Program-made: the position numbers and the translations under genes
In this document: positions 1-8,773 of the stretch, one piece after another
How the letters are laid out: each line of letters starts with the position of its first letter
How positions within the stretch are numbered: position 1 is the stretch's first letter
The notes under the pieces: generated by a model
What the model was told of the DNA's origin: nothing
The model's input: only the letters and a program-made list of their open reading frames with translations
The model's database searches: none
NCBI GenBank assembly: GCA_025453975.1
Contig: JALOPI010000001.1
Span: 106,381-170,380 of the forward strand
Direction of reading: 5' to 3'
Origin: Syntrophobacteraceae bacterium
GTDB lineage: Bacteria; Desulfobacterota; Syntrophobacteria; Syntrophobacterales; Syntrophobacteraceae
DNA: 64,000 bases

Positions 1-387
1 TCGGTCAAGAGCCACATCCTCAAGGTGCCGATCACCGTCAGTCTGGCGGAAGATGTGACCCAGGCCATCCAGAACCATCTTCCCAAAATCACCATCGATC
101 ACATCCAGCAAATCGTTTGCTCCAGCTTTCAGGTGACCGTCGAGGAGCTCAAGTCCCCGTCGCGGCGCAAGCACCTGGCGACGGCCCGCAAGATCGCCAT
201 GTATCTGTGTCGGCAGTACACGACCGAATCCCTCCAGGCCATCGGCAGGTCTTTCCAGCGGGCTCACAGCTCGGTGCTGCATGCGGTGAACGGCCTGTCC
301 AGGCAGCTGGAGCAAAAGGATGCCGCGTGGATGCGGCAGGTGGAGTATGTCAGTCGGAAGGTCGAGACGAGCTGCCTGATGCCATAG
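1..387 (+). CDS. dnaA: Chromosomal replication initiator DnaA, C-terminal part (partial at window edge)
   Basis: The frame is open from base 1, so this is the 3' end of a gene that starts upstream. The 128 visible residues match the end of the AAA+ region and domain IV of DnaA, the helix-turn-helix that binds DnaA boxes at oriC: an ITIDHIQQIVCSSFQ segment, then SRRKHLATARKIAMYLCR, then the signature region AIGRSFQRAHSSVLHAV. The usual signature is RDHT/STV; here it is RAHSSV, so the base-contacting Asp is Ala. The C-terminus overlaps the convergent lipoprotein gene by 38 bases. It could be the main dnaA or a diverged paralogue; the N-terminal ATPase domain is outside the window. Confidence 0.85.
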   Translation, partial: SVKSHILKVPITVSLAEDVTQAIQNHLPKITIDHIQQIVCSSFQVTVEELKSPSRRKHLATARKIAMYLCRQYTTESLQAIGRSFQRAHSSVLHAVNGLSRQLEQKDAAWMRQVEYVSRKVETSCLMP

Positions 388-991
388 CGCACAGATCCTC
401 ACGCAGTCGGGCCGAGAATTCGGCGGTCAGCTCGCTCATGATGGCGGCGAGCATTTCGGGGCTGCCCGTTGCCAGGGGCCGGCTTTCGAGGCGATAGCGC
501 CTGTTCAGAAGCACGGCCTGACGAGGCTCCTCCTGCCACAGGCTGATCTGAACCTCCAGTTGAGCCTGCTGCCTTCCCTCCCCCTGGTCCACCCAGGCGA
601 ACCGGTAAACATGGCCGCTCATCTGAGCGTTGCTGGCACCGGGAGACGAGGCGGTCAGCACTCGCTCGAAAGGTCCGTCGGCGCTCAGGTCCCGGGTCAG
701 TGCGTCGGCGATCAGGCTGCCCGGTGAGGTGATCCAGCGGAAGTGCGGCGAAAAGCGCACTCGTCGGGAGGGCTCGAGGATGATCATCTCTTCCCGGTCG
801 TAAGGGGCCGAGGCGGAGAAGGGCCATACCCGCACGCTTCCCTGCCGGTGGTCGGGGCAGACCCCTCCAAACTCCCCATGGCTCAGCTCGAAATAGACAG
901 GTGGCGTGCCGGTGACCAGCGCGCTGGAGCACCCGAAGCAGCTGATCAGCAGGAGTATCGAGATGGCGCCGCTTCTCGGGGACATGCTCAT
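350..991 (-). CDS. ABC-type transport auxiliary lipoprotein (PqiC/Mla-associated)
   Basis: A protein of about 213 residues with a lipoprotein signal peptide: a hydrophobic run ISILLLISCFGC with the probable lipidated Cys at its end. The rest resembles the auxiliary lipoprotein family (ABC-type transport auxiliary component, COG3218) that accompanies MCE-domain lipid transporters and is thought to sit on the periplasmic face of the outer membrane. It is the last gene of the mlaEFD operon; its ATG overlaps the mlaD stop codon as TGATG, so the two are probably translationally coupled. A GTG one codon earlier is an alternative start. Its 3' end runs 38 bases into the end of dnaA. Confidence 0.7.
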   Translation of the reverse strand: MSMSPRSGAISILLLISCFGCSSALVTGTPPVYFELSHGEFGGVCPDHRQGSVRVWPFSASAPYDREEMIILEPSRRVRFSPHFRWITSPGSLIADALTRDLSADGPFERVLTASSPGASNAQMSGHVYRFAWVDQGEGRQQAQLEVQISLWQEEPRQAVLLNRRYRLESRPLATGSPEMLAAIMSELTAEFSARLREDLCAMASGSSSRPSD

Positions 992-1971
992 CACTTCCTC
1001 TCAAAAGGGTCCTTGACCCTGGGGGGAAAGACTACGCGGCTGGGCTGGTCCTTGATCTCCTGGGCCAGCGCGCTCAGCTGGGCCAGGAGCTGCCCGAGCT
1101 GAAGGATGGATTGCCGCAGCAGGGCATTGGACTGGGCAAACTGCCGGTCCACGTGAGCCACCAGCCTGTTGCCTGATGCGATGGTCTCCTTCAGGTTTCC
1201 CGCGATGTCGTGGAGGGTGTCCGGGGGAAGGGCATGGAGCTGACGGGCCAGCTTCTCGGATACGGACCTGGCGGCCTCCAGCGTGCCCGCAAGGTCGTCG
1301 ACCCCCTTTTTCATCCCGGGGGCGGTGGCTTTGTTGATGTTTTCGGTGAATCGGGCCGTCTCCAATGCCGCCTGGTTGATGGCCTTGACCATTCCCCTCC
1401 ATTCACCCGGGTCGATGGCCTCTTTCATGTGCGCCAGGACCTCGTTGATGAGCCCGCCCGTCTTGGTCCAGTCCTCAGCCAGCCTTTGCAGGTCGATTTC
1501 ATTGACCTTCCTGTAGATGGTCTCGAGGGCGGCCTTGAGCTGCACGATCTCCGAGGGGTAGGAAGGGATGACGGGGTGCTCGGAGGGGAAGTCGATCTCG
1601 GGCGTCAGCTCCTGGATGTTGGCGGGAGCTGTGTCGATCTCCAGGTAACGGAGCCCCGTCAGGCCCATTTCCCGCAGTTGGATCGCCAGGGTCCGGTCCA
1701 CCCGGAAGTCAGGCCGTAGGTGCATGACCACCTTGATGAGGCGCCCGTCCGGAGCCAGGCCGATGTCGACGGCCCTGCCCACGCCGACCCCCCGATAATT
1801 CACGATGGCATCCTGCTGGAGCCCCTTCACCGATTCGTCGAAGTAGGTGACGTAAGACAGGTTCTCCTCGAAATAGTGGGATGCACCCAGCCAGATGATG
1901 GTGATCAGCAGAATGCTCCCGCAGATGATGACCAGCAGCCCCAGCCTGAACGAGCTCAATCGATGCGGCAA
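991..1971 (-). CDS. mlaD: MlaD-family MCE-domain substrate-binding protein
   Basis: About 326 residues. A TTG start preceded by AAAGGAG is chosen; the open frame extends further upstream but only into mlaF. An N-terminal membrane anchor (LGLLVIICGSILLITIIWLG) is followed by the MCE domain (YFDESVKGLQQDAIVNYRGV ... GLTGLRYLEID) and a long helical tail rich in Leu, Gln and Ala. MCE proteins form hexameric rings that carry phospholipid between inner-membrane permease and periplasm. It sits between mlaF and the auxiliary lipoprotein in the order expected for Mla/Ttg2 transporters. The helical tail is longer than in E. coli MlaD (about 180 residues), as in the longer MCE-type proteins. Confidence 0.87.
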   Translation of the reverse strand: MPHRLSSFRLGLLVIICGSILLITIIWLGASHYFEENLSYVTYFDESVKGLQQDAIVNYRGVGVGRAVDIGLAPDGRLIKVVMHLRPDFRVDRTLAIQLREMGLTGLRYLEIDTAPANIQELTPEIDFPSEHPVIPSYPSEIVQLKAALETIYRKVNEIDLQRLAEDWTKTGGLINEVLAHMKEAIDPGEWRGMVKAINQAALETARFTENINKATAPGMKKGVDDLAGTLEAARSVSEKLARQLHALPPDTLHDIAGNLKETIASGNRLVAHVDRQFAQSNALLRQSILQLGQLLAQLSALAQEIKDQPSRVVFPPRVKDPFERK

Positions 1972-1994
1972 CGTTTCACTCCTTTGCCGGGCGG

Positions 1995-2867
1995 CTACCC
2001 TCCAGGCCGCGCCTGACGGTGGAAAAACGCCCGGACCCGAGGATCCGCGGCCTCGCTCCGCAGATCCTCGGGGGTACCCATGGCGATGATCCCCCGAGAC
2101 TTCCCGTCCAGCATGATGCATCGGTCTGAAACAGCCTCGATGCTCGGAAGCTCGTGAGTGACCAGGACCATGGTGATGTGCAGGGCCCGGTTCAGCTCCA
2201 GCAGAAGCTCATCCAGCTCGGCGGAGGTGACGGGGTCCAGGCCGGCCGAAGGCTCGTCGCAGAAAAGGATCTCGGGATCCAGGGCCATGGCTCGCGCCAG
2301 GGCGGCCCGCTTGCGCATCCCGCCGCTCAGCTCCGCGGGCAGGAGCGTCTCGAACCCGGTGAGCCCGACCATCTCCAGCTTCAGATGGACGATGTCCGTG
2401 ATCAGGTCCGGCGAGAGGGCCGTGAGCTCCTGGATGGGGAGGGCCACATTCTCGGCCAGACTGAGGGAGCCCATGAGAGCCCCGGATTGAAAGAGTACGC
2501 CGATCTTCTTCCTGGCCGATGCCAGGGCTTCTTCCCGGTCCGGGCCGGTGATGACCCGGCCTCCGAGGGCGATGCTGCCGGCCACGGGAGGAAGGAGCCC
2601 GATCATGGCCTTGAGGAGCGTGCTTTTCCCGCAGCCGCTGCCTCCCAGGATGGCGACGATCTCCCCCTTGCCGATGCCGAGGTCGATGGATTCCAGCACC
2701 ACCCGATCCCCGTATCCGAGGGTGACGCCGTCGACCCTGACCGCCACTTCTGACAATCCGTGCTCAGCCTGTTTCATTCCGCTGCCGCTCGAACGAAAAT
2801 GGCCCATGATGCGGGGCCTGCTTTCCACGCCCCGTCCAGAGGCGGGGCGTCCCCGCATCGCGGCCAC
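1995..2867 (-). CDS. mlaF: Mla-type ABC transporter ATP-binding protein
   Basis: ABC ATPase of 290 residues from a GTG start. Walker A is GGSGCGKST, the Q-loop is LFQSGALMGSLS, the ABC signature is LSGGMRKRAALARAMALDPE, Walker B with its Glu is ILFCDEPSAGLDP, and the switch His is LVTHELPS. The ALMGSLSLAENV and SGGMRKR forms are typical of MlaF/Ttg2A rather than import ATPases. It lies directly downstream of mlaE (22 bases) and drives lipid transport by MlaE. The first 30 residues are not conserved; ATG codons at 2858, 2807 and 2777 are alternative starts, none with a strong ribosome-binding site. Confidence 0.9.
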   Translation of the reverse strand: MAAMRGRPASGRGVESRPRIMGHFRSSGSGMKQAEHGLSEVAVRVDGVTLGYGDRVVLESIDLGIGKGEIVAILGGSGCGKSTLLKAMIGLLPPVAGSIALGGRVITGPDREEALASARKKIGVLFQSGALMGSLSLAENVALPIQELTALSPDLITDIVHLKLEMVGLTGFETLLPAELSGGMRKRAALARAMALDPEILFCDEPSAGLDPVTSAELDELLLELNRALHITMVLVTHELPSIEAVSDRCIMLDGKSRGIIAMGTPEDLRSEAADPRVRAFFHRQARPGG

Positions 2868-2888
2868 GCCATGTGCGCTCCCCGGTGT

Positions 2889-4016
2889 TCAGATGTCGAA
2901 GATATGATACAGTACGGTAAAGACCGCGTCAGCCAATATAATCAAGAAGATACCGCTCACAACCGCCGAAGTCGTCTGACGCCCCACGCTGTCGGCGCCC
3001 TTGTCGGCCTGGAGGCCCCGAAAGCAACCGATGAGGGCGATGAGGATGGAAAAGACCAGGCTCTTGGCCAGCCCCCCGATGACGTCGGTGAGGGTGAGAA
3101 TGGAATAAACCTCCTGAATGAAGCTCGCCGCCGTCAAATCCAGGCTCAGGATCCCGACCACGATTCCGCCCACGATGCTGGAACCGTTGGCCAGCATGGT
3201 CAGAAGCGGGCCGCAAATCGCGAGAGCGACCACCTTGGGAAGGACCAGGAGCTCGGTGATGTCAAAGCCCATGACCACCAGGGCGTCGACCTCCTCGTTC
3301 ACCTTCATGGTTCCGATCTCCGCGGCGAAGGCGGATCCGGATCGTCCGGCCAGAATGACCGCCGTGAATACGGGGCCCAGCTCGCGGGTCATGGCCAGGC
3401 TCAGCAGATCGGCCACGAAGATGTTGGCTCCGAACTGCCGGAGCTGCACCGCTCCCTGGAAAGCCATGACCAGCCCCAGGAGGAAGCTCAGCAGGAACAC
3501 GATGGGCATGGCATCGGCCCCCGAAAGCTGGGTGTAATAGAGCACCTCCCGCCAGCGGAAGCGGCGCCAGTGATGGAAGGCTCTTCCCATCGAGATGAGA
3601 AAATCGCCGACGAACCGGATGAGATCCCCCCACTCCCCGACCTTCCTCAGGAGGCTTTCCCCCAGGTGACTCACCCGCGCGGATACGTAAGCATCTCTCG
3701 AAGGTGTCGGTGGAAGCGGAGAGGCTTCCAGGAATCGGACAAAATATTGAGTGCCCGGGGGGAGGGGGCGGTGCTCCAGAGGAATGCCGTGGCGCTCGCA
3801 ATGGCGCTTCAACAGTCGGAGGAGGGCAAATCCGCTGCTGTCGACGGTCGATATTTCCTCAAAATCCAGGATGAGCTTTCGGGGCGGGGAATGGCTCAGA
3901 GCCGCGAGAATGCCTTCCCACAAGGGTTGGACGTGCTGGAAGTCAAGCGGGTGCGTGAAGGAAAATACTGTTTCCCCCTGAACGGTCTGCGTTGACTTGA
4001 ACAGTGGGGGGCTCAT
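2889..4016 (-). CDS. mlaE: MlaE-family lipid ABC transporter permease with N-terminal STAS domain
   Basis: 375 residues. The first ~95 residues form a STAS-like domain (KLILDFEEISTVDSSGFALL), fused to a MlaE permease from about residue 130. The permease core shows AFQGAVQLRQFGANIFVADL, RELGPVFTAVILAGRSGSA and GTMKVNEEVDALVVMG, all hallmarks of the MlaE/YrbE family, with five to six membrane segments. In E. coli the STAS subunit MlaB is a separate protein; here it is fused, an arrangement known in other proteobacteria. First gene of the mlaE-mlaF-mlaD-lipoprotein operon. The substrate-binding MlaC gene is not here but at 51.4 kb. Confidence 0.9.
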   Translation of the reverse strand: MSPPLFKSTQTVQGETVFSFTHPLDFQHVQPLWEGILAALSHSPPRKLILDFEEISTVDSSGFALLRLLKRHCERHGIPLEHRPLPPGTQYFVRFLEASPLPPTPSRDAYVSARVSHLGESLLRKVGEWGDLIRFVGDFLISMGRAFHHWRRFRWREVLYYTQLSGADAMPIVFLLSFLLGLVMAFQGAVQLRQFGANIFVADLLSLAMTRELGPVFTAVILAGRSGSAFAAEIGTMKVNEEVDALVVMGFDITELLVLPKVVALAICGPLLTMLANGSSIVGGIVVGILSLDLTAASFIQEVYSILTLTDVIGGLAKSLVFSILIALIGCFRGLQADKGADSVGRQTTSAVVSGIFLIILADAVFTVLYHIFDI

Positions 4017-4035
4017 TCAACGGTCCGGTCCTTGC

Positions 4036-4323
4036 TCATTTCTTATGGTTGATCTTCTCCCGGAGCACGCCCGAGCATTTGAACGTGACCACCTTGCGGG
4101 GGGCCAGCATGATGGGGGTTCCCGTCTGAGGGTTGCGACCTCGGCGCTGGTTCTTGTCCTTGACGCTGAACTTGCCGAATCCGCTGATGAGGACATCGTC
4201 GCCCTGCTCCAACCCTTGCTTGATGATCTCGAAGAGCGTCTCGATGATATGAGCGGATTCAGTCTTTGTGAAGATGTTCTTGGCGAACAGGTTCTCCACG
4301 ATATGCGCCTTAGTCAGCGTCAT
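4036..4323 (-). CDS. ihfA: Integration host factor alpha subunit (HU/IHF family)
   Basis: 95 residues, the usual size for HU/IHF proteins. It begins MTLTKAHIVENLFAKN, shows the core ISGFGKFSVKDKNQRRGRNP and the intercalating-arm tip GRNPQTGTPI, and ends APRKVVTFKCSGVLREKIN. The NPQTG tip with the GFGKF turn is typical of IHF alpha and closely related HU proteins; the beta partner is not in the window, so HU-like function cannot be excluded. It bends DNA in nucleoid structure, replication and transcription. It ends 19 bases before mlaE on the same strand, so mlaE could be co-transcribed. Confidence 0.85.
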   Translation of the reverse strand: MTLTKAHIVENLFAKNIFTKTESAHIIETLFEIIKQGLEQGDDVLISGFGKFSVKDKNQRRGRNPQTGTPIMLAPRKVVTFKCSGVLREKINHKK

Positions 4324-4448
4324 GATCGGTTCCTTTCCGGATCTATGCTGAGACGACGATTGTCCTTGCCCCTCGAGCTTCCCACATCGTCCGGCTATTA
4401 GTCGATAATGCTTTGTTTTTCAACAAGAAAATGGCGGGCAAAGCACAA

Positions 4449-4472
4449 GGGGGAAGCGATTTCGCTTCCCCC
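4449..4472 (-). terminator. Hairpin downstream of tRNA-Met
   Basis: A perfect 10-bp inverted repeat (GGGGGAAGCG / CGCTTCCCCC) with a 4-base loop lies 13 bases past the tRNA 3' end, followed on the minus strand by a modest T-rich run (TTGTGCTTTG). It is best read as an intrinsic terminator for the tRNA transcript; the T tract is weak. Confidence 0.65.
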
Positions 4473-4485
4473 GTCGCGGACCGTA

Positions 4486-4562
4486 TGGTGGCGGTGCAGG
4501 GACTTGAACCCCGGACACTGCGGATATGAGCCGCATGCTCTGACCGACTGAGCTACACCGCC
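4486..4562 (-). tRNA. tRNA-Met (CAT anticodon), CCA encoded
   Basis: A full cloverleaf can be folded on the minus strand: acceptor GGCGGTG / CACCGCC, D arm GCTC/GAGC, anticodon stem TGCGG / CCGCA around the loop CTCATAT (anticodon CAT), and T arm with TTCAAGT. The discriminator base is A and a CCA end is encoded. The sequence resembles elongator tRNA-Met (GGCGGTGTAGCTCAGT start) rather than initiator; a CAT anticodon also occurs in tRNA-Ile2 modified to lysidine, which is less likely here. Confidence 0.95.
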
Positions 4563-4618
4563 ATGGGTTGAAAAAGTGAGTGGTATGTATATAAAAAGCC
4601 CGTTTCCGTCAACAGGAA

Positions 4619-4641
4619 TTTCCCTGAGTCATTCAGGGAAT
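4619..4641 (-). terminator. Possible weak terminator hairpin after the glycosyltransferase operon
   Basis: An inverted repeat TTCCCTGA / TCAGGGAA with a short loop sits 17 bases past the glycosyltransferase stop codon. No clear T run follows on the minus strand, so termination here is only suggested. Confidence 0.3.
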
Positions 4642-4657
4642 GACGTTGCGGGGGCTT

Positions 4658-5785
4658 TCACGGACTCAGCGGGGAGCCCGCGAGGAGGCGTGCCGTCCGG
4701 GCCGCCCCATCCAGGTCCAGCGTGTGGCTGCCCGGCACATCGGGGTGCTCCAGCAGGGCTTCCATGGCGTGGGCCAGATCGCTTGGCGAAAGACTTGCCA
4801 GCACGCGGAGCAGCCCCAGCCGCTCCAGCCGGTCGGCCCGCATGGCCTGCTCACGATTCTGGGGAAAGGGATAGACCAGGGCTGGCACACGGGAAGCCAG
4901 AATGTCCATGCAGGTGTTGTATCCGGCCATGCTGATGGAGAGGCTGGCCTCGGCCAGCTCCTGAGGAAAGTCGCTGGCGAAAGGGCGCAGGAACACCCGC
5001 GGATCGATGGATGCCAGGCTGGCAAGGGCGCCCCGATCTGCCTCCTCCATGAATGGCCCCAGGAAGACTCGAAGCTCGAGATCGCCCCGATCCAGGCGCC
5101 TGAGCCCCTCGATCACCGCCCGGAGCAGGTCGACTCCCACCCGGCCCCCTCCGGTGCTGGCCACGATGACCCGGCGACCGTCCGTCCGTCGGCGCTCCGG
5201 GGCGGGGCGGCAGACGAGCCCGGTGTAAATGAGCGGGATGCGGATCTCGTCGATTCTCGAAAAGGTCTCCCCCAGGTCGAGCACCCGGGGATCCGCATGG
5301 ACCAGGAGCAGGTCATACCGGGTGTTCAGGATGTTCAGGACGCGCTTTTCATATTTGTCGACATCGGCTTTTTCCACGAGAATGTCTCGAAGGCTGCAGG
5401 CCACCCGTACCCCCGGCCCATGACTCCTTGCCACGTCGAGGAGCGGTGTCAGCTCGTGGCGGAAGATGCGCCGCCCGAAGGGAAAAAGCTCGGTAACGAT
5501 CCAATCCGGCCCAAAGGAGTGATACAGGCTCAGAAGGATCTCCCTGCGCTCTCGCCATAACCTTTCCTCGTCCTGACCTCGAATCTCCATGTTGTGGAAG
5601 TCCGGGTCCATCATCACCGGGGGCAGGAACGCCCACCGGACGTGCGACGGTGGGGTGAAGCCATGCAGCGGCTCTCCCCCTTCCACGAACAGGACCTCGT
5701 GGGGCTCCAGGGCCCGGGCGATCTCCATGCTCCGGAAAAAGTGCCCGATGCCCAGCACATGCTGGCAGTAGAAGAGAACCCGCAT
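4658..5785 (-). CDS. Predicted GT-B glycosyltransferase (MurG-like, COG4671 type)
   Basis: 375 residues. The N-terminus MRVLFYCQHVLGIGHFFRSM has the glycine/His-rich GIGH motif of GT-B enzymes. The C-terminal half has a nucleotide-sugar binding pattern (STGGGRVG ... SISMAGYNTCMDILASRVPA ... PFPQNREQAMRADRLERLGL) like the GT28/MurG C-terminal domain. Donor and acceptor are not predictable. It starts 19 bases after the stop of the long Hsp70-like gene, so it looks like the last member of the DUF2760-Hsp70-Hsp70 operon, although an envelope or polysaccharide role independent of the chaperones is possible. Confidence 0.72.
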   Translation of the reverse strand: MRVLFYCQHVLGIGHFFRSMEIARALEPHEVLFVEGGEPLHGFTPPSHVRWAFLPPVMMDPDFHNMEIRGQDEERLWRERREILLSLYHSFGPDWIVTELFPFGRRIFRHELTPLLDVARSHGPGVRVACSLRDILVEKADVDKYEKRVLNILNTRYDLLLVHADPRVLDLGETFSRIDEIRIPLIYTGLVCRPAPERRRTDGRRVIVASTGGGRVGVDLLRAVIEGLRRLDRGDLELRVFLGPFMEEADRGALASLASIDPRVFLRPFASDFPQELAEASLSISMAGYNTCMDILASRVPALVYPFPQNREQAMRADRLERLGLLRVLASLSPSDLAHAMEALLEHPDVPGSHTLDLDGAARTARLLAGSPLSP

Positions 5786-5804
5786 CGTCTCCCGTCCCGG
5801 TTCC

Positions 5805-8765
5805 CTATCCCGGCCCCGCCACCGTCAGGCCCACCGGCAGTGACTCCCCGAAGACCCATTCTCTTTCCTGGTCCAGGAGGCTGCTTTCGGGGTGGAGCAT
5901 CATGCGTCGGTATCTTTCCGGATGCGGAGCCCCCTCGAGCCATTGGAGGATCCTTTGGCGCGTGGAGTCTTCGAGGTCCCTTTCCCGGTCTCCCGTGAAG
6001 CGGGCAACCTGGACCAGGGTTTGGGCCAGGGTCTCTGAGGGCTCGCCCCCCAGGGCCATGAGCGATTCCAGCCAGGCGGCGACCCGCCGGCCGGGGATCA
6101 CGAGATTCAAGGGCCCATAGAAGGGAATTCGTGCCCCCATGCGACTCAGGGCCCAGAGGTCCTGGGGCTTGGGGCTGGTTCGCTGGATTCGCCCCAGGAG
6201 GGCTTCACCCAGGTCCACTTTAGTCTCCACGGGCAGCCGCTCCATGCTGGCGACGGCCATCCAGATTTCCATTTCCTCCTGGGGACTGAGGACCTTTCCG
6301 GCTCTTCCCGGTTTCTTCCTCCGGTCTCCCGTTTGAAGCAGCCCGGAGATCTGCTGAAACAGGTGCCACTGCTGACCCGCCGTCAGCCCACCCGCCACCC
6401 GCCGCCAGAAGATCCACCATTCGCTGCGGTTCTGGGCCTGGCGCGGAAAGCTAGGCCCCTGGGGAAAGAGCTTCCAGACTTCCTTGATTCGCCATTCGTC
6501 CACGGGGTCCCCGAATCCCGGGCGCAGGCAAAATCCCAGCAGATTGAGCCAGCGCGCCTCATGCTGTGGCGTGAGGCTCCGGCCGGCTCTGCACTCCAGA
6601 AGCGTTTCTGCCAGTTTTCGAATGAGGGAGCTGGGCCACTTTTCCTTGGGGAGATCGAGGAGCGCCACCAGCTCTCGGGTGATCTGCTCCGCGGCCCTGG
6701 GCGTGGAGCGCGAGCCAAAGACCTGTCGAATTTTTTCACGCCCGCCTTCGATGACCTCGGCCTCCAGGGTTTCCCCGTGCTTCAGGGCATTTTGCGGCGG
6801 TGGCTCCACCCCGTGGCGGACGTCAAACTGGAGCTGCCATCGGTGGGAGGATTGCCGGGAGACGCACCACAGCTCCAACGTGCCCACCTCCGTGAGGCGC
6901 ACCTCCAGGGATACCGGCAGCGGCTGTGCCGAGCCCTTCCTGCCGAACCGCAGGACCGTCCGGATCGGGGGCAGGATGGAGGTCTCCTCCTCATGGAGAC
7001 TCACCACGTCTCCGATGTGATCGCCCAGGCGCGTGCTGGAGCTGAAGATCTGGAAGCTCACGGGCTGGTTCGTCAGGACCTGGAAAGCCGGCTGCTCGAG
7101 CCTGACCTCGCTGCCCTCCTCGGTTCCCCGGGGGACGAGGCAAACCGCCTGGCGCTCCGCCTCACCGGTGGGCACGCCCTCACCGGGGGACACTTCGACG
7201 TAGAAGGACCGCGGACTGCCGGCTCCCACCCGGACCCCTTCCCCCAATCGCACCAGGCCATAATAGGCGGCACCGATGGCCACGGCCAGGTCGGGCCGAG
7301 GATTCTCGAGCTCCACGGGCTCATAATCTTCACCGGCCTCGCCCTTGAACCAGCCTCCCAGGACTTCCCGAATCCTTTCCCGGAGCATGGGCGGGCTCAA
7401 CGCCCCCCCGTTGAACAGCACGAAATCGGGATAGGGGGATTCCCTTCCCGTCTCGTCGGACAGCAGTTTGTGAAAGCGGTGCCAGAACCCCGCCAGGTGC
7501 CGGGTCACCGCCGGCTCCTGAACGTAGGGCAGCCCCCACTCCGTGAGTCCCATTCGGCGCGCGGTCGATGGAGTCTCGTCCCGTGAGACCCTCGGAAAGA
7601 AGCCATCCAGGATCAGGCTGCGAGCCACATCCCCGGAGAGCCTGGTCTTCAGGGTATCTCCTATGAGCTTCCTTCCGAGGCCGACCAGCGTGATCTCCAC
7701 TTCGTCCCGAATCGATGCCGCAGCCGATTCCGAGCGTCGCGCGGCCGCGAAGATGGAGGATCCCCCCCAAGGCTCGGGAGCCTGGGCCGACTCGGTGGCC
7801 GAAGGCGGAGAGGCCGCCCCTGGCTCGCTCAGCAGGATCTCCTTGGCCTTCCTGCATTGATGCCAGAGCTGATGCCATCTTCTGGACTCCAGCTTGCCGG
7901 GCTGCCCCAGGAGCTGCACTTCCAGGTGACGCGCCAGGGCCAGGTCCATGTTGTCTCCGCCCAGCATGAGGTGGTCTCCCACGGCCAGCCGGTCAAACTT
8001 GAGGCCCGTTTCGCCTTCGCGGACGGCCACCACCGTGAAATCCGTGGTTCCTCCGCCCACGTCGCAGACCAGGATGAGCTGGCCGTCCCGCATCCCCTGA
8101 CGCCAGTCCTCCTCGTGACGGTAGAGCCAGGCATAGAAAGCCGCCAGCGGCTCCTCGACGAGGACCACCCTGCTCAATCCCGCCTGGTTTGCCGCCCTTA
8201 CGGTCAGCTCCCTGGCCACCTCGTCAAAGGATGCCGGTACCGTCAGCAGAACCAGCTGCTCCTCGAGGCGGAAGCCATCCCGTCCCCTGGCCATCTCCAT
8301 GTTCCATGCCTCGCGCAGGTGTCGGAGGTACCGGCTGCTGGCTTCCACGGGGGAGATCTTCTCCACGTCGTCGCCCGCTCCCCAGGGTAGAATGTCCGCG
8401 GTGCGATCCACTCCACCGTGACACAGCCAGGACTTTGCCGAGGAAACCAGCCTGCCGGGAACCATGGCTCCCTGCTCACGGGCCAGCTCCCCCACCACGT
8501 GCCGCCTGCCGGCATCCCATGGCAGGGCGGTGCTTTCGGGCGGTAGCTCATAGGGACCGGGAAGATAGAGAAAAGATGGCAGAATGGAGGGACGCCCCAT
8601 GGAGCCGGGGGCCACCAGCTGCGGGACGTTGAAAAAGCGGATCCTCCGCGGGCCTGCCTCGGGGCCGGTCCTGTCCACGTAGGCCAGGGCCGTGTTGGTC
8701 GTCCCGAGGTCGATGCCCACGATGTAGCGGTATTCGCCCTCTTGAAGCTCGAAAGACCCTTCCAT
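5805..8765 (-). CDS. Long Hsp70-like ATPase with large C-terminal helical extension (DUF3731-like)
   Basis: 986 residues from the ATG at 8765, nine bases after the upstream Hsp70 stop; an earlier start at 8813 would overlap that gene. The actin-type ATPase is intact: phosphate-1 loop GIDLGTTNTA (about 17-26), phosphate-2 loop VCDVGGGTTDF, and adenosine loop VLFNGGALSPPMLRERI. A beta-rich segment follows that matches the end of the companion protein (GTLELWCVSR), then about 350 residues of mostly helical sequence (LLGFCLRPGFGDPVDEW, QISGLLQTGDRRK) not found in DnaK. There is no DnaK-type EEVD or lid. Family resemblance is to Hsp70 proteins with a DUF3731-type tail. Client and partner J-protein are unknown. 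Second Hsp70 in the operon. Confidence 0.85.
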   Translation of the reverse strand: MEGSFELQEGEYRYIVGIDLGTTNTALAYVDRTGPEAGPRRIRFFNVPQLVAPGSMGRPSILPSFLYLPGPYELPPESTALPWDAGRRHVVGELAREQGAMVPGRLVSSAKSWLCHGGVDRTADILPWGAGDDVEKISPVEASSRYLRHLREAWNMEMARGRDGFRLEEQLVLLTVPASFDEVARELTVRAANQAGLSRVVLVEEPLAAFYAWLYRHEEDWRQGMRDGQLILVCDVGGGTTDFTVVAVREGETGLKFDRLAVGDHLMLGGDNMDLALARHLEVQLLGQPGKLESRRWHQLWHQCRKAKEILLSEPGAASPPSATESAQAPEPWGGSSIFAAARRSESAAASIRDEVEITLVGLGRKLIGDTLKTRLSGDVARSLILDGFFPRVSRDETPSTARRMGLTEWGLPYVQEPAVTRHLAGFWHRFHKLLSDETGRESPYPDFVLFNGGALSPPMLRERIREVLGGWFKGEAGEDYEPVELENPRPDLAVAIGAAYYGLVRLGEGVRVGAGSPRSFYVEVSPGEGVPTGEAERQAVCLVPRGTEEGSEVRLEQPAFQVLTNQPVSFQIFSSSTRLGDHIGDVVSLHEEETSILPPIRTVLRFGRKGSAQPLPVSLEVRLTEVGTLELWCVSRQSSHRWQLQFDVRHGVEPPPQNALKHGETLEAEVIEGGREKIRQVFGSRSTPRAAEQITRELVALLDLPKEKWPSSLIRKLAETLLECRAGRSLTPQHEARWLNLLGFCLRPGFGDPVDEWRIKEVWKLFPQGPSFPRQAQNRSEWWIFWRRVAGGLTAGQQWHLFQQISGLLQTGDRRKKPGRAGKVLSPQEEMEIWMAVASMERLPVETKVDLGEALLGRIQRTSPKPQDLWALSRMGARIPFYGPLNLVIPGRRVAAWLESLMALGGEPSETLAQTLVQVARFTGDRERDLEDSTRQRILQWLEGAPHPERYRRMMLHPESSLLDQEREWVFGESLPVGLTVAGPG

Positions 8766-8773
8766 CACCTCGA

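Noticed and set aside
1..387. Nearby oriC with DnaA boxes
   Set aside because: No TTATCCACA-like cluster was seen in the first kilobases, and the region after dnaA is coding.
2760..3995. 411-codon plus-strand frame opposite mlaE
   Set aside because: Low-complexity His/Gln/Asp-rich translation antisense to a well-supported permease; typical shadow in a high-GC genome.
6333..7586. 417-codon plus-strand frame opposite the long Hsp70 gene
   Set aside because: No recognisable domain and Arg/Pro-rich composition; antisense to a conserved ATPase.
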